DNA of 64,000 nucleotides from Corallococcus macrosporus DSM 14697 (GTDB lineage Bacteria; Myxococcota; Myxococcia; Myxococcales; Myxococcaceae), in the NCBI RefSeq assembly GCF_002305895.1, contig NZ_CP022203.1:5372501-5436500 (forward strand), read 5' to 3'. The notes below the pieces were generated by a model. It did no database searches. It worked only from the letters and a program-made list of their open reading frames with translations, and had not been told where the DNA came from. Positions within the stretch are counted from its first letter, which is position 1, and every line of letters begins with the position of its first letter. The translations under genes and the position numbers were made by a program. Positions 1 to 9,899 of the stretch are shown in pieces.

Positions 1-1
1 G

Positions 2-76
2 CGCTTCGCCGCCGTGCCGGAGGAGACGGAGTTCATCCCCCTGCCCGAGGCGCCCCTCCCGGTGCGCTACCCGTAG
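2..76 (+). CDS. C-terminal end of an unidentified protein (partial)
   Basis: The frame is open from the first base of the window to a TAG at 74-76 and encodes about 24 residues ending in LPVRYP. The segment is acidic and proline-rich, which suits a C-terminal tail. It is followed 33 nt later by a strong hairpin, as expected downstream of a plus-strand gene. Too little is present to name a family. It converges on ftsH. That this is coding at all is an inference from the open frame and the terminator. Confidence 0.45.
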   Translation, partial: RFAAVPEETEFIPLPEAPLPVRYP

Positions 77-108
77 TCACGCCGGCTTCGCCCGAAGCCC
101 GCAAGGCA

Positions 109-142
109 GAAGGCCCTTCCCAGCAGCGTGGGAAGGGCCTTC
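109..142. terminator. Bidirectional terminator hairpin between convergent genes
   Basis: A perfect 13-bp stem (109-121 pairing with 130-142, GAAGGCCCTTCCC against its complement) closes an 8-nt loop. It is followed on the plus strand by a T-rich stretch (TTCATTTC). It lies between the stop of the plus-strand partial gene and the stop of minus-strand ftsH at 179, so it probably serves both. Confidence 0.8.
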
Positions 143-178
143 TTCATTTCAGCTCGAGCCGCTTTGAGCCCGTGGGGC

Positions 179-2095
<1,917 letters not shown>

Positions 2096-2275
2096 GTGTC
2101 AGCTGCCCTTTCGGAACTCGGCGGGATGAGGGCCGCGCTGGGAAGAACCCCAGCTTTATCCATCACTTGGCCGACACCAGGCGAGCTACCCAGCGGCGGA
2201 CCGTATCAGCAACAGCAAAAAGCCCTCAACTATTTAGGGGGCCGCGCCCATCCCCCGAACTGCGACTCTGCCACT

Positions 2276-3634
2276 CTATAACGCCGCGGTCCGCTGAATG
2301 CTCGGACCGGGGGGAACCGCCCAGAGGTACTCCCTGGCGGCCGCACGCGGTACCGCTGGTGGCCAGAGGCCGGGGAGCCACACCACCTGCCCCTCGGCGT
2401 CCGCCACCACCGGCCGCGTGGCCCGCGCTTCCGCGGGCACCCGAAGATCAACCAACACGTCCTGAAGCTTCCGTTGTCCCGCAGGGGTGCGCACCCGGTC
2501 TCCCGGGCGGCGTGTCCGCACGGTCAGCGGCCAGCGCGTCCCGTCCTCGAGCGCCAGCCCGTGCACACCCGACGGAGGAGGTGCGGACTCGACCGAAAAA
2601 TTCCACCCCGTTCCGATGAGCGCGCCCCGCGCGCCCGCGCGCTCCAGCCGCAGCTCGGCGGGCGGCCGCGGCGAGGACGTCTGCCGGACGCAGCGCACCC
2701 GCCCGCTCGACGCGCGCAGCAGGGCCCCCCGCCCCAACGTGGCCGTCCCGCCGCGCTCCACCGCGCGCTGCACCCGGGCCAGCGTGGCCTCATCCACCGC
2801 CGCGCCCGCGCCAGCCACCAGCCGGGCGAGCACCCGGCGGCGCAGCGCGGGCACCAGCGCGCGCACGCCCACGGCGTCCAACGCGCCATCCTCCAGCCGC
2901 AGCCGCTCGAAGGCCGCGTCCGCCAGGGACGCCAGCAGCGCCTCATCCTCCGCGGCCACGCGCGCGAAGGCGGCCAGGTGCGCCTCCACCGCGAAGCCCG
3001 CGGCGCGAGACAGGGCGGGCAGCACGTCGCGCCGGACGCGCGTCCGGAAGTGGACAGGGTCGGCGTTCATCGGGTCTGTCGAATAGGCGACACCCTGCTC
3101 CGCCACGAAGGCCTCCACGTCCTGACGCGTGCACGCCAGCAGGGGCCGCACCAGTCCGGGCCGCGCCTCGTGGATGCCCACCGCGCCGCGCAGCGCGGTG
3201 CCTCGCGCCAGCCGCATGAGCAGCGTCTCCGCCTGGTCCGAGGCGGTGTGCGCGGTGGCCACCGCGTCCAGGCCCGCCTCCCGACGGAGCGCCTCCAGGG
3301 CGGCGTAGCGGGCCTCCCTCGCGCGCGCCTCGACGCCCGCCCCTGGACGCAGCCCCAGCGCGCGGACGTGGCAGGGCAGCCCGCGCGCGGCCGCCAGGAG
3401 GGCCACCGAGCGGGCTTCACCCGTGGACTCGGGCCGCAGGCCGTGGTCCAGCGTGGCCACCTCCACGCGCAGCCGCAGGGCCTGGGCCACGCACGCGGTG
3501 CCCACCAGGAGCGCGGTGGAGTCCGCGCCGCCAGAGACGGCGAGCAGCACCGAGCCTCCCTCCAGACCCAGCCGGGTGTACGCCTCTCGAAGCGTCGTCG
3601 TCAGGAGCAGGGTGGCGGATTCAGGACGGGGCAT
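2276..3634 (-). CDS. tilS: tRNA(Ile)-lysidine synthase TilS
   Basis: TilS attaches lysine to C34 of the AUA-reading tRNA-Ile so that the anticodon decodes isoleucine. The protein has the N-type ATP pyrophosphatase P-loop SGGADS at residues 34-39, followed by the family's DHGLR and TAHTASDQAET segments. A C-terminal TilS substrate-binding region follows. I chose the ATG at 3634 (MPRPES...), giving 452 residues. The frame stays open about 600 nt further upstream, but that extension has no family similarity that I can see and crosses a terminator-like hairpin. No clear Shine-Dalgarno sequence is visible before the ATG, so the start is inferred from homology to the family's N-terminus. The gene lies upstream of ftsH. 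Confidence 0.93.
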   Translation of the reverse strand: MPRPESATLLLTTTLREAYTRLGLEGGSVLLAVSGGADSTALLVGTACVAQALRLRVEVATLDHGLRPESTGEARSVALLAAARGLPCHVRALGLRPGAGVEARAREARYAALEALRREAGLDAVATAHTASDQAETLLMRLARGTALRGAVGIHEARPGLVRPLLACTRQDVEAFVAEQGVAYSTDPMNADPVHFRTRVRRDVLPALSRAAGFAVEAHLAAFARVAAEDEALLASLADAAFERLRLEDGALDAVGVRALVPALRRRVLARLVAGAGAAVDEATLARVQRAVERGGTATLGRGALLRASSGRVRCVRQTSSPRPPAELRLERAGARGALIGTGWNFSVESAPPPSGVHGLALEDGTRWPLTVRTRRPGDRVRTPAGQRKLQDVLVDLRVPAEARATRPVVADAEGQVVWLPGLWPPAVPRAAAREYLWAVPPGPSIQRTAAL

Positions 3635-4091
3635 CGGACGGCGGTGGAATGGAGTGTCGGGTGCGCGGGTTACAGAGACACGTGCGGTTGAAGACAGGGG
3701 GGGCTGATTCTTATGATCGTCACAACATCGAATCGGCGTGGATGCGGTAGCGGAAATACACGTGGCCGCGCACGCTGTTCTGGAGACGGTCGAATTTTGA
3801 GCTGTTGGACCTAGGGGTCCCCCCCCTCCCCCTCTGGGTCCACGGGTCCGCCCGGAGACGTATTCCAGGCGGTCCCTCTTTCCGAAACGCCCCGGACTTC
3901 CCTCGTGGAGTCCGGGGCGTTTCCTTTTTCGCGCCTGGTTGCACAGCTTACGTGCGACTGGACGAGCCAGGGGACGGACCGTGCGACCACGGAATGAGTC
4001 CTTGGAAACCGTTGACCCTCTTGGGAGTCTGTCGGATAACGGCCCAGGTGTGTTCAGGTCGTCACCCCGAATCCGCCCCGGAGACCCAAGT
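3635..4091. other. Gene-poor intergenic stretch with an orphan plus-strand terminator
   Basis: This 457-nt stretch separates minus-strand tilS from the plus-strand small genes at 4092. It contains a short perfect stem (GGACC 3807-3811 with GGTCC 3816-3820), a cytosine-rich run around 3818-3833, and the strong hairpin at 3884-3923. No open frame here looks like a protein. The tilS promoter should lie in the left part and the promoter of the 4092 gene to the right of the hairpin. I found no tRNA-like cloverleaf or T-loop consensus. Confidence 0.6.
3884..3923 (+). terminator. Strong Rho-independent terminator with no obvious upstream gene
   Basis: A perfect 15-bp stem (3884-3898 with 3909-3923, GAAACGCCCCGGACT and its complement) encloses a 10-nt loop. 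It is followed on the plus strand by CTTTTTC. There is no T-run on the minus-strand side, so the orientation is plus. The nearest gene to its left, tilS, is transcribed the other way, so the terminated transcript must start within about 250 nt upstream. Confidence 0.75.
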
Positions 4092-4295
4092 ATGGCAGGC
4101 ACCGACAAGCGCAAGCAGTCGCTGTACTTCCCCGAGGAGATGCTGAAGGAGATCCAGGAAGAGGCGACCCGCCAGGACCGCTCCCTTTCCTGGGTCGTGC
4201 AGCAGGCGTGGAAGATCGCCCGCGAGCGCATCAAGTCGTTCCCCGCCGTGAATGACGTGACTGGCGACGAGCGCCAGGACCCTCGGGAGGAGTAA
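4092..4295 (+). CDS. Small ribbon-helix-helix-like protein (TIGR04563-type), copy 1
   Basis: A 67-residue protein starting at ATG 4092. Its layout is KRKQSLYFPEEM (a beta strand), then an EIQEEATRQDRSLSW helix, then a VVQQAWKIARERI helix. This resembles the Arc/MetJ ribbon-helix-helix fold of small DNA-binding proteins or antitoxins. It strongly resembles the Myxococcus small-protein family I know as TIGR04563. It is followed 6 nt later by a close paralogue, so the two are probably co-transcribed. A DNA-binding role is inferred from predicted fold only; no partner toxin is adjacent. Confidence 0.8.
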   Translation: MAGTDKRKQSLYFPEEMLKEIQEEATRQDRSLSWVVQQAWKIARERIKSFPAVNDVTGDERQDPREE

Positions 4296-4301
4296 CGACG
4301 G

Positions 4302-4700
4302 ATGGCTACGACGGACCATCGTAAGCAGAGTCTCTACTTCCCCGAGGACATGCTGGAGGAGATCCAGCGCGAGGCGACGCGGCAGGACCGCTCGCTGTCC
4401 TGGATTGTCCAGCAGGCGTGGAAGGTGGCGCGCGGGGACATCCGGAAGATGCCCTCGGTCAACGACGTGCTCAGCCCGCCGCCTCGTCCCGCGGCGCCCG
4501 CCCCGCCCCCGCGCAGCCCGCGGTGGCCGTGGCGGCAGCGCCTACCGAAGAGCCCAAGTAGTTCGCGGGGACCGGCCGCACGTCCGGCCCCTCGCCCTCA
4601 CCTGCCCGCGGGCCTCGCGGGCAGCGCGCAGTTCTGGAAGGTGATGCGCGGCTCCTCACGGAGCGCCTGGACCGGCGTGGGGTGCTTTTCCCGCATGTAG
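4302..4700 (+). CDS. Small ribbon-helix-helix-like protein (TIGR04563-type), copy 2, probable 3' frameshift
   Basis: The first 60 residues closely match copy 1: HRKQSLYFPEDML, EIQREATRQDRSLSW, IVQQAWKVAR. Start ATG 4302 sits just after GGGAGGAG at the end of copy 1. After NDVL the frame runs through a proline/arginine-rich tail to 4700 and overlaps the convergent gene by 103 nt, which is implausible. A different frame reads PAPAQPAVAVAAAPTEEPK and stops with TAG at 4559-4561. A one-base change in the GC-rich run around 4485-4515 would join the two halves into a protein of about 85-87 residues. Either the gene is truly frameshifted or the assembly dropped a base. The N-terminal domain is intact. 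Confidence 0.7.
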   Translation: MATTDHRKQSLYFPEDMLEEIQREATRQDRSLSWIVQQAWKVARGDIRKMPSVNDVLSPPPRPAAPAPPPRSPRWPWRQRLPKSPSSSRGPAARPAPRPHLPAGLAGSAQFWKVMRGSSRSAWTGVGCFSRM

Positions 4701-5440
4701 GCCGACGCCAGGTTGGCCTCCGTGCCGCCCAGCTTGCGCGCCTGCACCGGATTGCGGTCGGGGTTCTGCCCCGCGTTGCCCAGCGCCTCGCCATAGCCGT
4801 CCCCTCCGTCCAGGAGGTACGCGTTCATCGCCACGCGGTAGCGGATGGACGGGTCCGTGCGCGCCGGAATCGGCACGGGCACGTCGTTCACCGTCAGCGC
4901 CGTCACTCGGGGGGCTCCTCCCTGGGCGCCGCAGTCCACGCGCATGGAGCTGCCCTGGGACAGGTGGAGGAAGGCGCCGGAGGGCGAGGCGATGACCTGC
5001 CCGGCCGGGTACAGCGCCTCCACGGACTTCTCCATCATCGCCACGAGCTCCGCCTCCGTGAGGTCCACCGTCACGACGAGGTTCTCGAAGAGGATGAGCT
5101 CGTGGAGCACGCCGTCGGTGAGCGGGCCCTGGCGCAGCTCCGTGCGCGTCGCGCACAGGCCCTCCTGGCGCAGCGAGCCGCCGTTGACCACGCCCAGCAC
5201 CGCGGGGCGCGAGGAGTCATCCTCCGCGTGGAGGAGCGCGTCCGCCACGAGCTGGCCCAGCGCGTTGTTGTCGTGCCGCGTGTAGACCTTGTCGAGCAGC
5301 ACGTTGCTGGCCAGATAGCCCACGATGGCGTCGGGGTCCTCGACCAGGGGCTGGCACGAATCGTTGTAGGCGATGCAGCCGCCCTGGAAGGCGCTCACGG
5401 CGACGGTGAGCGCGGCGAAGAGGGAGCGGGAGCGCGGCAT
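4598..5440 (-). CDS. Exported protein with a stand-alone 5'-nucleotidase C-terminal domain
   Basis: 280 residues with a signal peptide ending near Cys22 (SAFQGGC, a loose lipobox). The body matches the substrate-binding C-terminal domain of UshA/5'-nucleotidases: NALGQLVADAL, then VVNGGSLR, then a GGDGYGE segment. The N-terminal metallophosphatase domain that carries catalysis in UshA is absent, so this is either a binding protein or one part of a split enzyme. The ATG at 5440 overlaps the stop of the TonB-dependent receptor gene by one base (TGATG), so translation is coupled and the two products probably work together at the envelope. The 3' end overlaps the readthrough of the small-protein gene at 4302. 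Confidence 0.8.
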   Translation of the reverse strand: MPRSRSLFAALTVAVSAFQGGCIAYNDSCQPLVEDPDAIVGYLASNVLLDKVYTRHDNNALGQLVADALLHAEDDSSRPAVLGVVNGGSLRQEGLCATRTELRQGPLTDGVLHELILFENLVVTVDLTEAELVAMMEKSVEALYPAGQVIASPSGAFLHLSQGSSMRVDCGAQGGAPRVTALTVNDVPVPIPARTDPSIRYRVAMNAYLLDGGDGYGEALGNAGQNPDRNPVQARKLGGTEANLASAYMREKHPTPVQALREEPRITFQNCALPARPAGR

Positions 5441-8247
5441 CAGTAGTGGGCCCTCACGGTGAGGTATCCGGACATGCCCTCGCGCGGCAGCAGGTTGGGG
5501 ACGCGGTCCGGGCGCGGGACTTCATCGCGGAGGTCGTTGTCGAACAGGTTGTGCGCCACCAGGGCCACCTCGAAGTGCTCCAGGATGGGCTCGGTGCGGA
5601 GCTGCGCGGTGATGAGGCTGTAGGACGGAATCTTGTAGCGGCGGATGAGCTCCAGCACGGAGCGGCTGTTGTTGCGCCGCTCCGCGCCCGTGCGCACCAC
5701 CACGTCGAAGTTCACGTAGGCGCCAATGGGCATCGTCACGCCCGCGTTGAAGCGCGCCTGCGGCACGTCGGTGAGCAGCCGGGACTGCGCGGGCAGCTCC
5801 AGGTCCTCCGCGCGGGAGATGCTGGCGTTGAGCCACGCATAGGCGCGCTTGGAGGCCTCCAGCCGGGCCTCGCCCTCCACGCCGTAGACGCGCACGCCCA
5901 GCTCGCGGTTGCGCAGCGGGACGATGTTGCCGGACGTGTCCACCGGGACGATGGGCGAGCCGAAGAGCGCCACGTACGCGTTGGCGCGCAGCCGCACCCG
6001 CGCGTCGCCCGCGGACTGGATGAGGTCCGCGCCCAGCTCGAAGGTGTCCACCGTGGAGGGCTGGAGGCGCGGGTTCCCCTCGAAGCGGCCCTGGTTGTAT
6101 TCCGTGTCCGGGATGCGCTCGACCAGCTCCTGAAGCGTGGGGGCACGGAAGGCGCGCCCATAGAGGGCCTTGAGCACCAGCGCGTCGGTGGCCGCGAAGA
6201 CCAGCCCGACGCGCGGATTGAAGGTGGTCACGAAGCGGGTGCCGTCGATGGCGCCGGACGCGTCCACCGTGGGCAGCTGGGTGGCGTCCATGCGCACGCC
6301 GAACGTGAGCGTGAGCGCGTTGACCACGGTCCACTGGTCCTGCGCGAACAGGCCCACGTTGAGGCGGCGGGACGCGGCGCCGCTCGTCAGGTCCACCAGC
6401 CCCTCCGGCCGAGTCAGGCCGTCCGGGCGCACCTGGGCGTCCAGCGTGTAGTTCGTCTCGTACTCGTAGGAGCCCAGCGTCTGCTGCTCCACGACCGCGC
6501 CCAGGGAGAGGCGGTTGTAGGCGCTCAACGCCACGTCCGCGTCCACGGTCCCCGTCAGCGAGCGCACGGAGACGCGCGTCTGCTCCTGCATCCCCTCCTC
6601 GAACAGGCGGTTGGCCCCCGTGCCGGTGCTGAACTCGTGCGGGGTTATCTGGAAGAAGCGGTCGGTGGATTGCTGGTCGTAGGCGGCCCGGGCGCGCAGC
6701 GTCACGTCCGGGCCGAAGTCGCGCTCCCACGTCAGGTCCGCGAGGAAGACGTTCCAGCCCAGCTCGGAGTCCTCGCCCACGGTGTCGAAGAGGCCCACCA
6801 GGGCGCTGCGCCGCTCGGTGAGGAAGCGCGCGGAGGCGCCCAGGCGGCCGGCGCCGCCAGCCGTGTAGCTGACGCCCGCGCCCGCGTTGAAGAGGAAGCG
6901 CTCGTCACGCGTGCGGCCCGCCGGGTCTGTCACGTCGCGCAGCCCCTGGGAGCGGGCCTCGTCGTCCAGGCCGTCGTTCTCGATGGCGGTGGAATCCCCC
7001 GCCTGGCTCCACACGTCCACGTCCGCGAAGACGCGCAGGTCGCCGGCGGTGTGCCCCGCGGAGAGGTGCCCGTTCCCGGTGACGGCGAGCCGGTCATCCT
7101 GGGCCGGGTAGCCGCCGACGGACACGGCCGTGCGGACGCCGTCCGTCCGGTCGGTGACGATGTTGACCACGCCCAGGAACGCCCCCGCGCCATACAGCGC
7201 GGAGCCGGGGCCGCGGATGACCTCCACGCGCTCCAGGTTCTCCACCGGCAGGTTCATCAGCGCCTTGCCGTCGAAGAAGTTGTTGAGGCGGTGGCCATTG
7301 AGGAGGAAGAGCACCTCCGCGTCGTTGCGCAGGCCGCGGATGGCGGTGCGGTGGAAGCCCTGCACGTCCCGGCTGACGGACAGGCCGGGCACCACGTCCA
7401 GCACGTCCGCCACCGTGCGCGCGCCCAGGGCGCGAAGCTGCCGCTGGCTGAACGAGGCGCCAATGGCGGGCACGGTCCGCACCGTCGCCTCGTGGCGCGT
7501 GGCCAGGGCCAGCGTGTCCTCGGCGCTGTAGAGGGCCAGGTCTTCCTCCAGCTCCGACCGCGGGGGCGAGGGCGCTCGCGACGCGGCCCCCGCCATGCCG
7601 CCGGCGGCCGCGGAGGACCGCGAGGGACGCGCCGCCGGGGTGTCCGTGGGGGCATCCGCGGGCAGGTCCGCCGTGAGCGCGGCCATGGAGTCATCCCGCG
7701 GGGAGGCCTGGGGCGCGTCCTTGCGCGGCGCAGGTGCCTCGGAGCGCGCCCGCTGGCGCCCGGGCGGAGGCGTGCGCTCCGGCGGCGAGGCGCGTGGCGG
7801 CGTCCGGTTCACCAGCGGCTTGCGCTCGGGAGGCGGCGTGGGCCGCGCGATGGACGCGCTGGCCGGCGTCTCTCCCCCGACGAGCACGCGGGCGGGGCGT
7901 GATGCGGACTGGAAGAGCGGCACGCGCTCGCCGTCCGCGGTGAGGCCCTCGACGTAGTACTCGATGCCGGGCGGGATGACGTGCTCCGCCGGAATCACGG
8001 CCCGGTACAAGTCGCCGTACTCCCGCTCCATGGGCCTGCGCGCGTAGGGCTCACCCGGGCCGCGGTAGCGGACGTACAGCTCGAGCACGCGGCGGCCTTC
8101 CACCAACGTGCCATCGAGCTGCAAGGCGACGCGCGGTTCGGCGCGTTCAGGAGGGGAATGCAGGAGTCCCGGTTCCTCGGCGCGGCCGGGCACCGCCATG
8201 ATGAGGACCAGGCTGAGGAGGGTCGCGCGAGCGTGTGCGGTCTTCAA
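5440..8247 (-). CDS. TonB-dependent outer-membrane receptor with an N-terminal extension
   Basis: 935 residues. A signal peptide (about 1-23) is followed by a beta-rich domain (about 35-125) and a Pro/Arg/Ala-rich linker to about 235. A TonB plug then spans about 250-365 (GARTVADVLDVVPGL, then RVEVIRGPGSALYGAGAF), and a 22-strand-type barrel runs to the C-terminus, which ends in an aromatic residue (LTVRAHY). It should take up a siderophore, haem or other large ligand using TonB energy. The start TTG at 8247 is the first in frame and lacks a clear Shine-Dalgarno sequence, so it is uncertain. It is coupled to the downstream nucleotidase-domain gene and divergent from the ChaN-like gene. The linker-plus-domain extension is longer than in a simple receptor. 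Confidence 0.88.
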   Translation of the reverse strand: MKTAHARATLLSLVLIMAVPGRAEEPGLLHSPPERAEPRVALQLDGTLVEGRRVLELYVRYRGPGEPYARRPMEREYGDLYRAVIPAEHVIPPGIEYYVEGLTADGERVPLFQSASRPARVLVGGETPASASIARPTPPPERKPLVNRTPPRASPPERTPPPGRQRARSEAPAPRKDAPQASPRDDSMAALTADLPADAPTDTPAARPSRSSAAAGGMAGAASRAPSPPRSELEEDLALYSAEDTLALATRHEATVRTVPAIGASFSQRQLRALGARTVADVLDVVPGLSVSRDVQGFHRTAIRGLRNDAEVLFLLNGHRLNNFFDGKALMNLPVENLERVEVIRGPGSALYGAGAFLGVVNIVTDRTDGVRTAVSVGGYPAQDDRLAVTGNGHLSAGHTAGDLRVFADVDVWSQAGDSTAIENDGLDDEARSQGLRDVTDPAGRTRDERFLFNAGAGVSYTAGGAGRLGASARFLTERRSALVGLFDTVGEDSELGWNVFLADLTWERDFGPDVTLRARAAYDQQSTDRFFQITPHEFSTGTGANRLFEEGMQEQTRVSVRSLTGTVDADVALSAYNRLSLGAVVEQQTLGSYEYETNYTLDAQVRPDGLTRPEGLVDLTSGAASRRLNVGLFAQDQWTVVNALTLTFGVRMDATQLPTVDASGAIDGTRFVTTFNPRVGLVFAATDALVLKALYGRAFRAPTLQELVERIPDTEYNQGRFEGNPRLQPSTVDTFELGADLIQSAGDARVRLRANAYVALFGSPIVPVDTSGNIVPLRNRELGVRVYGVEGEARLEASKRAYAWLNASISRAEDLELPAQSRLLTDVPQARFNAGVTMPIGAYVNFDVVVRTGAERRNNSRSVLELIRRYKIPSYSLITAQLRTEPILEHFEVALVAHNLFDNDLRDEVPRPDRVPNLLPREGMSGYLTVRAHY

Positions 8248-8360
8248 GGCTGGGAGCCATGGTCCTTTGACCGACTGTCCCCGTCAAGGAACGCACCCGG
8301 CTCGCCCGCGCGCCGTTTTTTTGCCGGGCCCGCGGCGGCGTGCGAGGGATTGCCCACTCC

Positions 8361-9893
8361 ATGCGCGATTCGCTCGCCTTGCACCTCGCCCTGTTCCGAC
8401 GCCAGCGCGCGCAGATTGCCCGAGTGGTGGACGGACAGACGGCATCCTTCCGAGCCTACGAGGCCCGCTTCCGGCGGCGCACCTCGGGCTACCGGAGCGT
8501 CACGACGCTGCCCGCCGTGTACCAGCAGGTGCAGGCGGCGGACGTCGTCTACGTCGGGGACTACCACACCCTTCCGCTCGCCCAGGAGACCTACCTCGCA
8601 CTGGTGGAGCGGGCGCGGGCCTCGGGCCGCCGCGTCATCATGGCGCTCGAGTGCGTGGAGGGCCGTCACCAGTCCACCGTGGACGCCTGGCGCGCCGGCC
8701 GCGTCACGGAGCGCTCGCTGCTGGCGAAGCTGGGCCACGCCTCCGGCTCGCGCGCCCTGCTCGCCTTCGCGCGCAAGCAGAAGCTGGAGGTGGTGGGCAT
8801 CGACCGCCGCGCGCAGGGCGAGCGCTCGCTGGAGCTGCGGGACGCCTACGCCGCTGAACGCATCGCCCGCGCCGCGCGCGCCCCGGACCGGCCGCTCGTC
8901 ATGGTGCTGGTGGGCCAGTACCACGTGGCGCCCTGCCACCTGCCCGCGCAGGTGGAGCGCGCGCTCGGCGCGGAGACGCGCAAGGGGCTCGTCGTGTACC
9001 AGAACGCGGAGGGCGTCTGGTGGCGGCTGGCGCGCGAGGGCCGCGTGGGCGCCGCGGAGGCCGTGGAGCTGGCGGACGGCACCCTGTGCCTGATGAACGC
9101 CTCGCCCGTGGTGTGCCAGCAGAGCTTCCTGGACTACCTGGAGGCGGAGGCCGGTGACGAGGCCCCGCTGTTGGATCGTGGCGCCACCGAGCGCTTCCGC
9201 GAGATGTCCGCGTTGATCGGCCGGCTCGCCGGCGTGCCCGTGGGCCGCGCCCTGGACACCGTGGACGTGGCCACCGCCGCGGACGGCGACGTCCTGGAGC
9301 GAATCCAGCGGCGCGGGCGCTTCACCCAGGCCGAGCTGACGCAGCTTCGCCGGCACATCCTCTCCCGAGAGAGCAGCTACATCCCCCGCGCGCGCGTGGC
9401 CTACCTGGCGTCGCTGTCGCTCAACCACGCGGCGGAGGAGGCGGCGCACTTCGTCCGGCACTGCGCCGTGGGTGACGCCATGGAGGCGCCGCGCGGCGCC
9501 TCGGAGGCCTTCTACGCGCGCTGCCTGGAAGAGGCGCTGGGCTTCTTCGGCTCGAAGCTGGTGAACCCCCGGCGCACCTGCCTGGGCGTGGCCGAGTGGG
9601 CCCAGCGCTTCGGTGAGAGCCGCGGCGTGGAGCGGCAGATCGCCGCCTTCGTCCTGGCGCACAAGGCCACGGAGGCGGAGGCGCCGGAGGAAGCGGTGAA
9701 GCTCCTCCCCCTGCGCAAGGACCGGCTGTTCCACGGCGTCAGCCACGCGCTGGGCTATCTGCTCGGGGACCGGCTGTATCAGGCCTTCGACAGCGGCGAA
9801 GTCGCCAAGGCCGAGGTCCAGACCTTGTTCCGGGACCCCTTCGTGGACCCGCGCGCGGCCTACTTCACGTGGGCTGAACGCCTGGGCGTCTGA
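8361..9893 (+). CDS. ChaN/Tiki-family (DUF399-like) putative haem-binding or metal-dependent protein
   Basis: About 510 residues. The N-terminal half has the ChaN-type motifs: VVYVGDYHTLPLAQETY near residue 60, MALECVEG near 95, and LVGQYHVAPCHLPAQV near 190. These provide the conserved His and Glu positions of the Tiki/ChaN superfamily, whose members bind haem or act as metalloproteases. The C-terminal half is alpha-helical and I do not recognise it. I chose ATG 8361, preceded by GAGGGA 11 nt upstream, over the in-frame GTG at 8340. No signal peptide is visible, unlike Campylobacter ChaN. Divergence from a TonB receptor suggests an iron/haem context, but no Fur-box-like site was seen between them. 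Confidence 0.75.
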   Translation: MRDSLALHLALFRRQRAQIARVVDGQTASFRAYEARFRRRTSGYRSVTTLPAVYQQVQAADVVYVGDYHTLPLAQETYLALVERARASGRRVIMALECVEGRHQSTVDAWRAGRVTERSLLAKLGHASGSRALLAFARKQKLEVVGIDRRAQGERSLELRDAYAAERIARAARAPDRPLVMVLVGQYHVAPCHLPAQVERALGAETRKGLVVYQNAEGVWWRLAREGRVGAAEAVELADGTLCLMNASPVVCQQSFLDYLEAEAGDEAPLLDRGATERFREMSALIGRLAGVPVGRALDTVDVATAADGDVLERIQRRGRFTQAELTQLRRHILSRESSYIPRARVAYLASLSLNHAAEEAAHFVRHCAVGDAMEAPRGASEAFYARCLEEALGFFGSKLVNPRRTCLGVAEWAQRFGESRGVERQIAAFVLAHKATEAEAPEEAVKLLPLRKDRLFHGVSHALGYLLGDRLYQAFDSGEVAKAEVQTLFRDPFVDPRAAYFTWAERLGV

Positions 9894-9899
9894 GCCCGG

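Noticed and set aside
3790-3885. tRNA-like or structured RNA in the GC-rich intergenic stretch
   Set aside because: No 7-bp acceptor stem, no T-loop GGTTCRA consensus and no anticodon arm were found. Only short GGACC/GGTCC pairings are present.
3635-4234. N-terminal extension of TilS to about 652 residues
   Set aside because: The extra 200 residues lack family similarity, are rich in Arg/Gly/Pro and run through a strong terminator hairpin. TilS domain similarity starts after ATG 3634.
8248-8360. Fur box between the TonB receptor and the ChaN-like gene
   Set aside because: The interval is GC-rich apart from a short T-run and has no GATAAT-type inverted hexamers.
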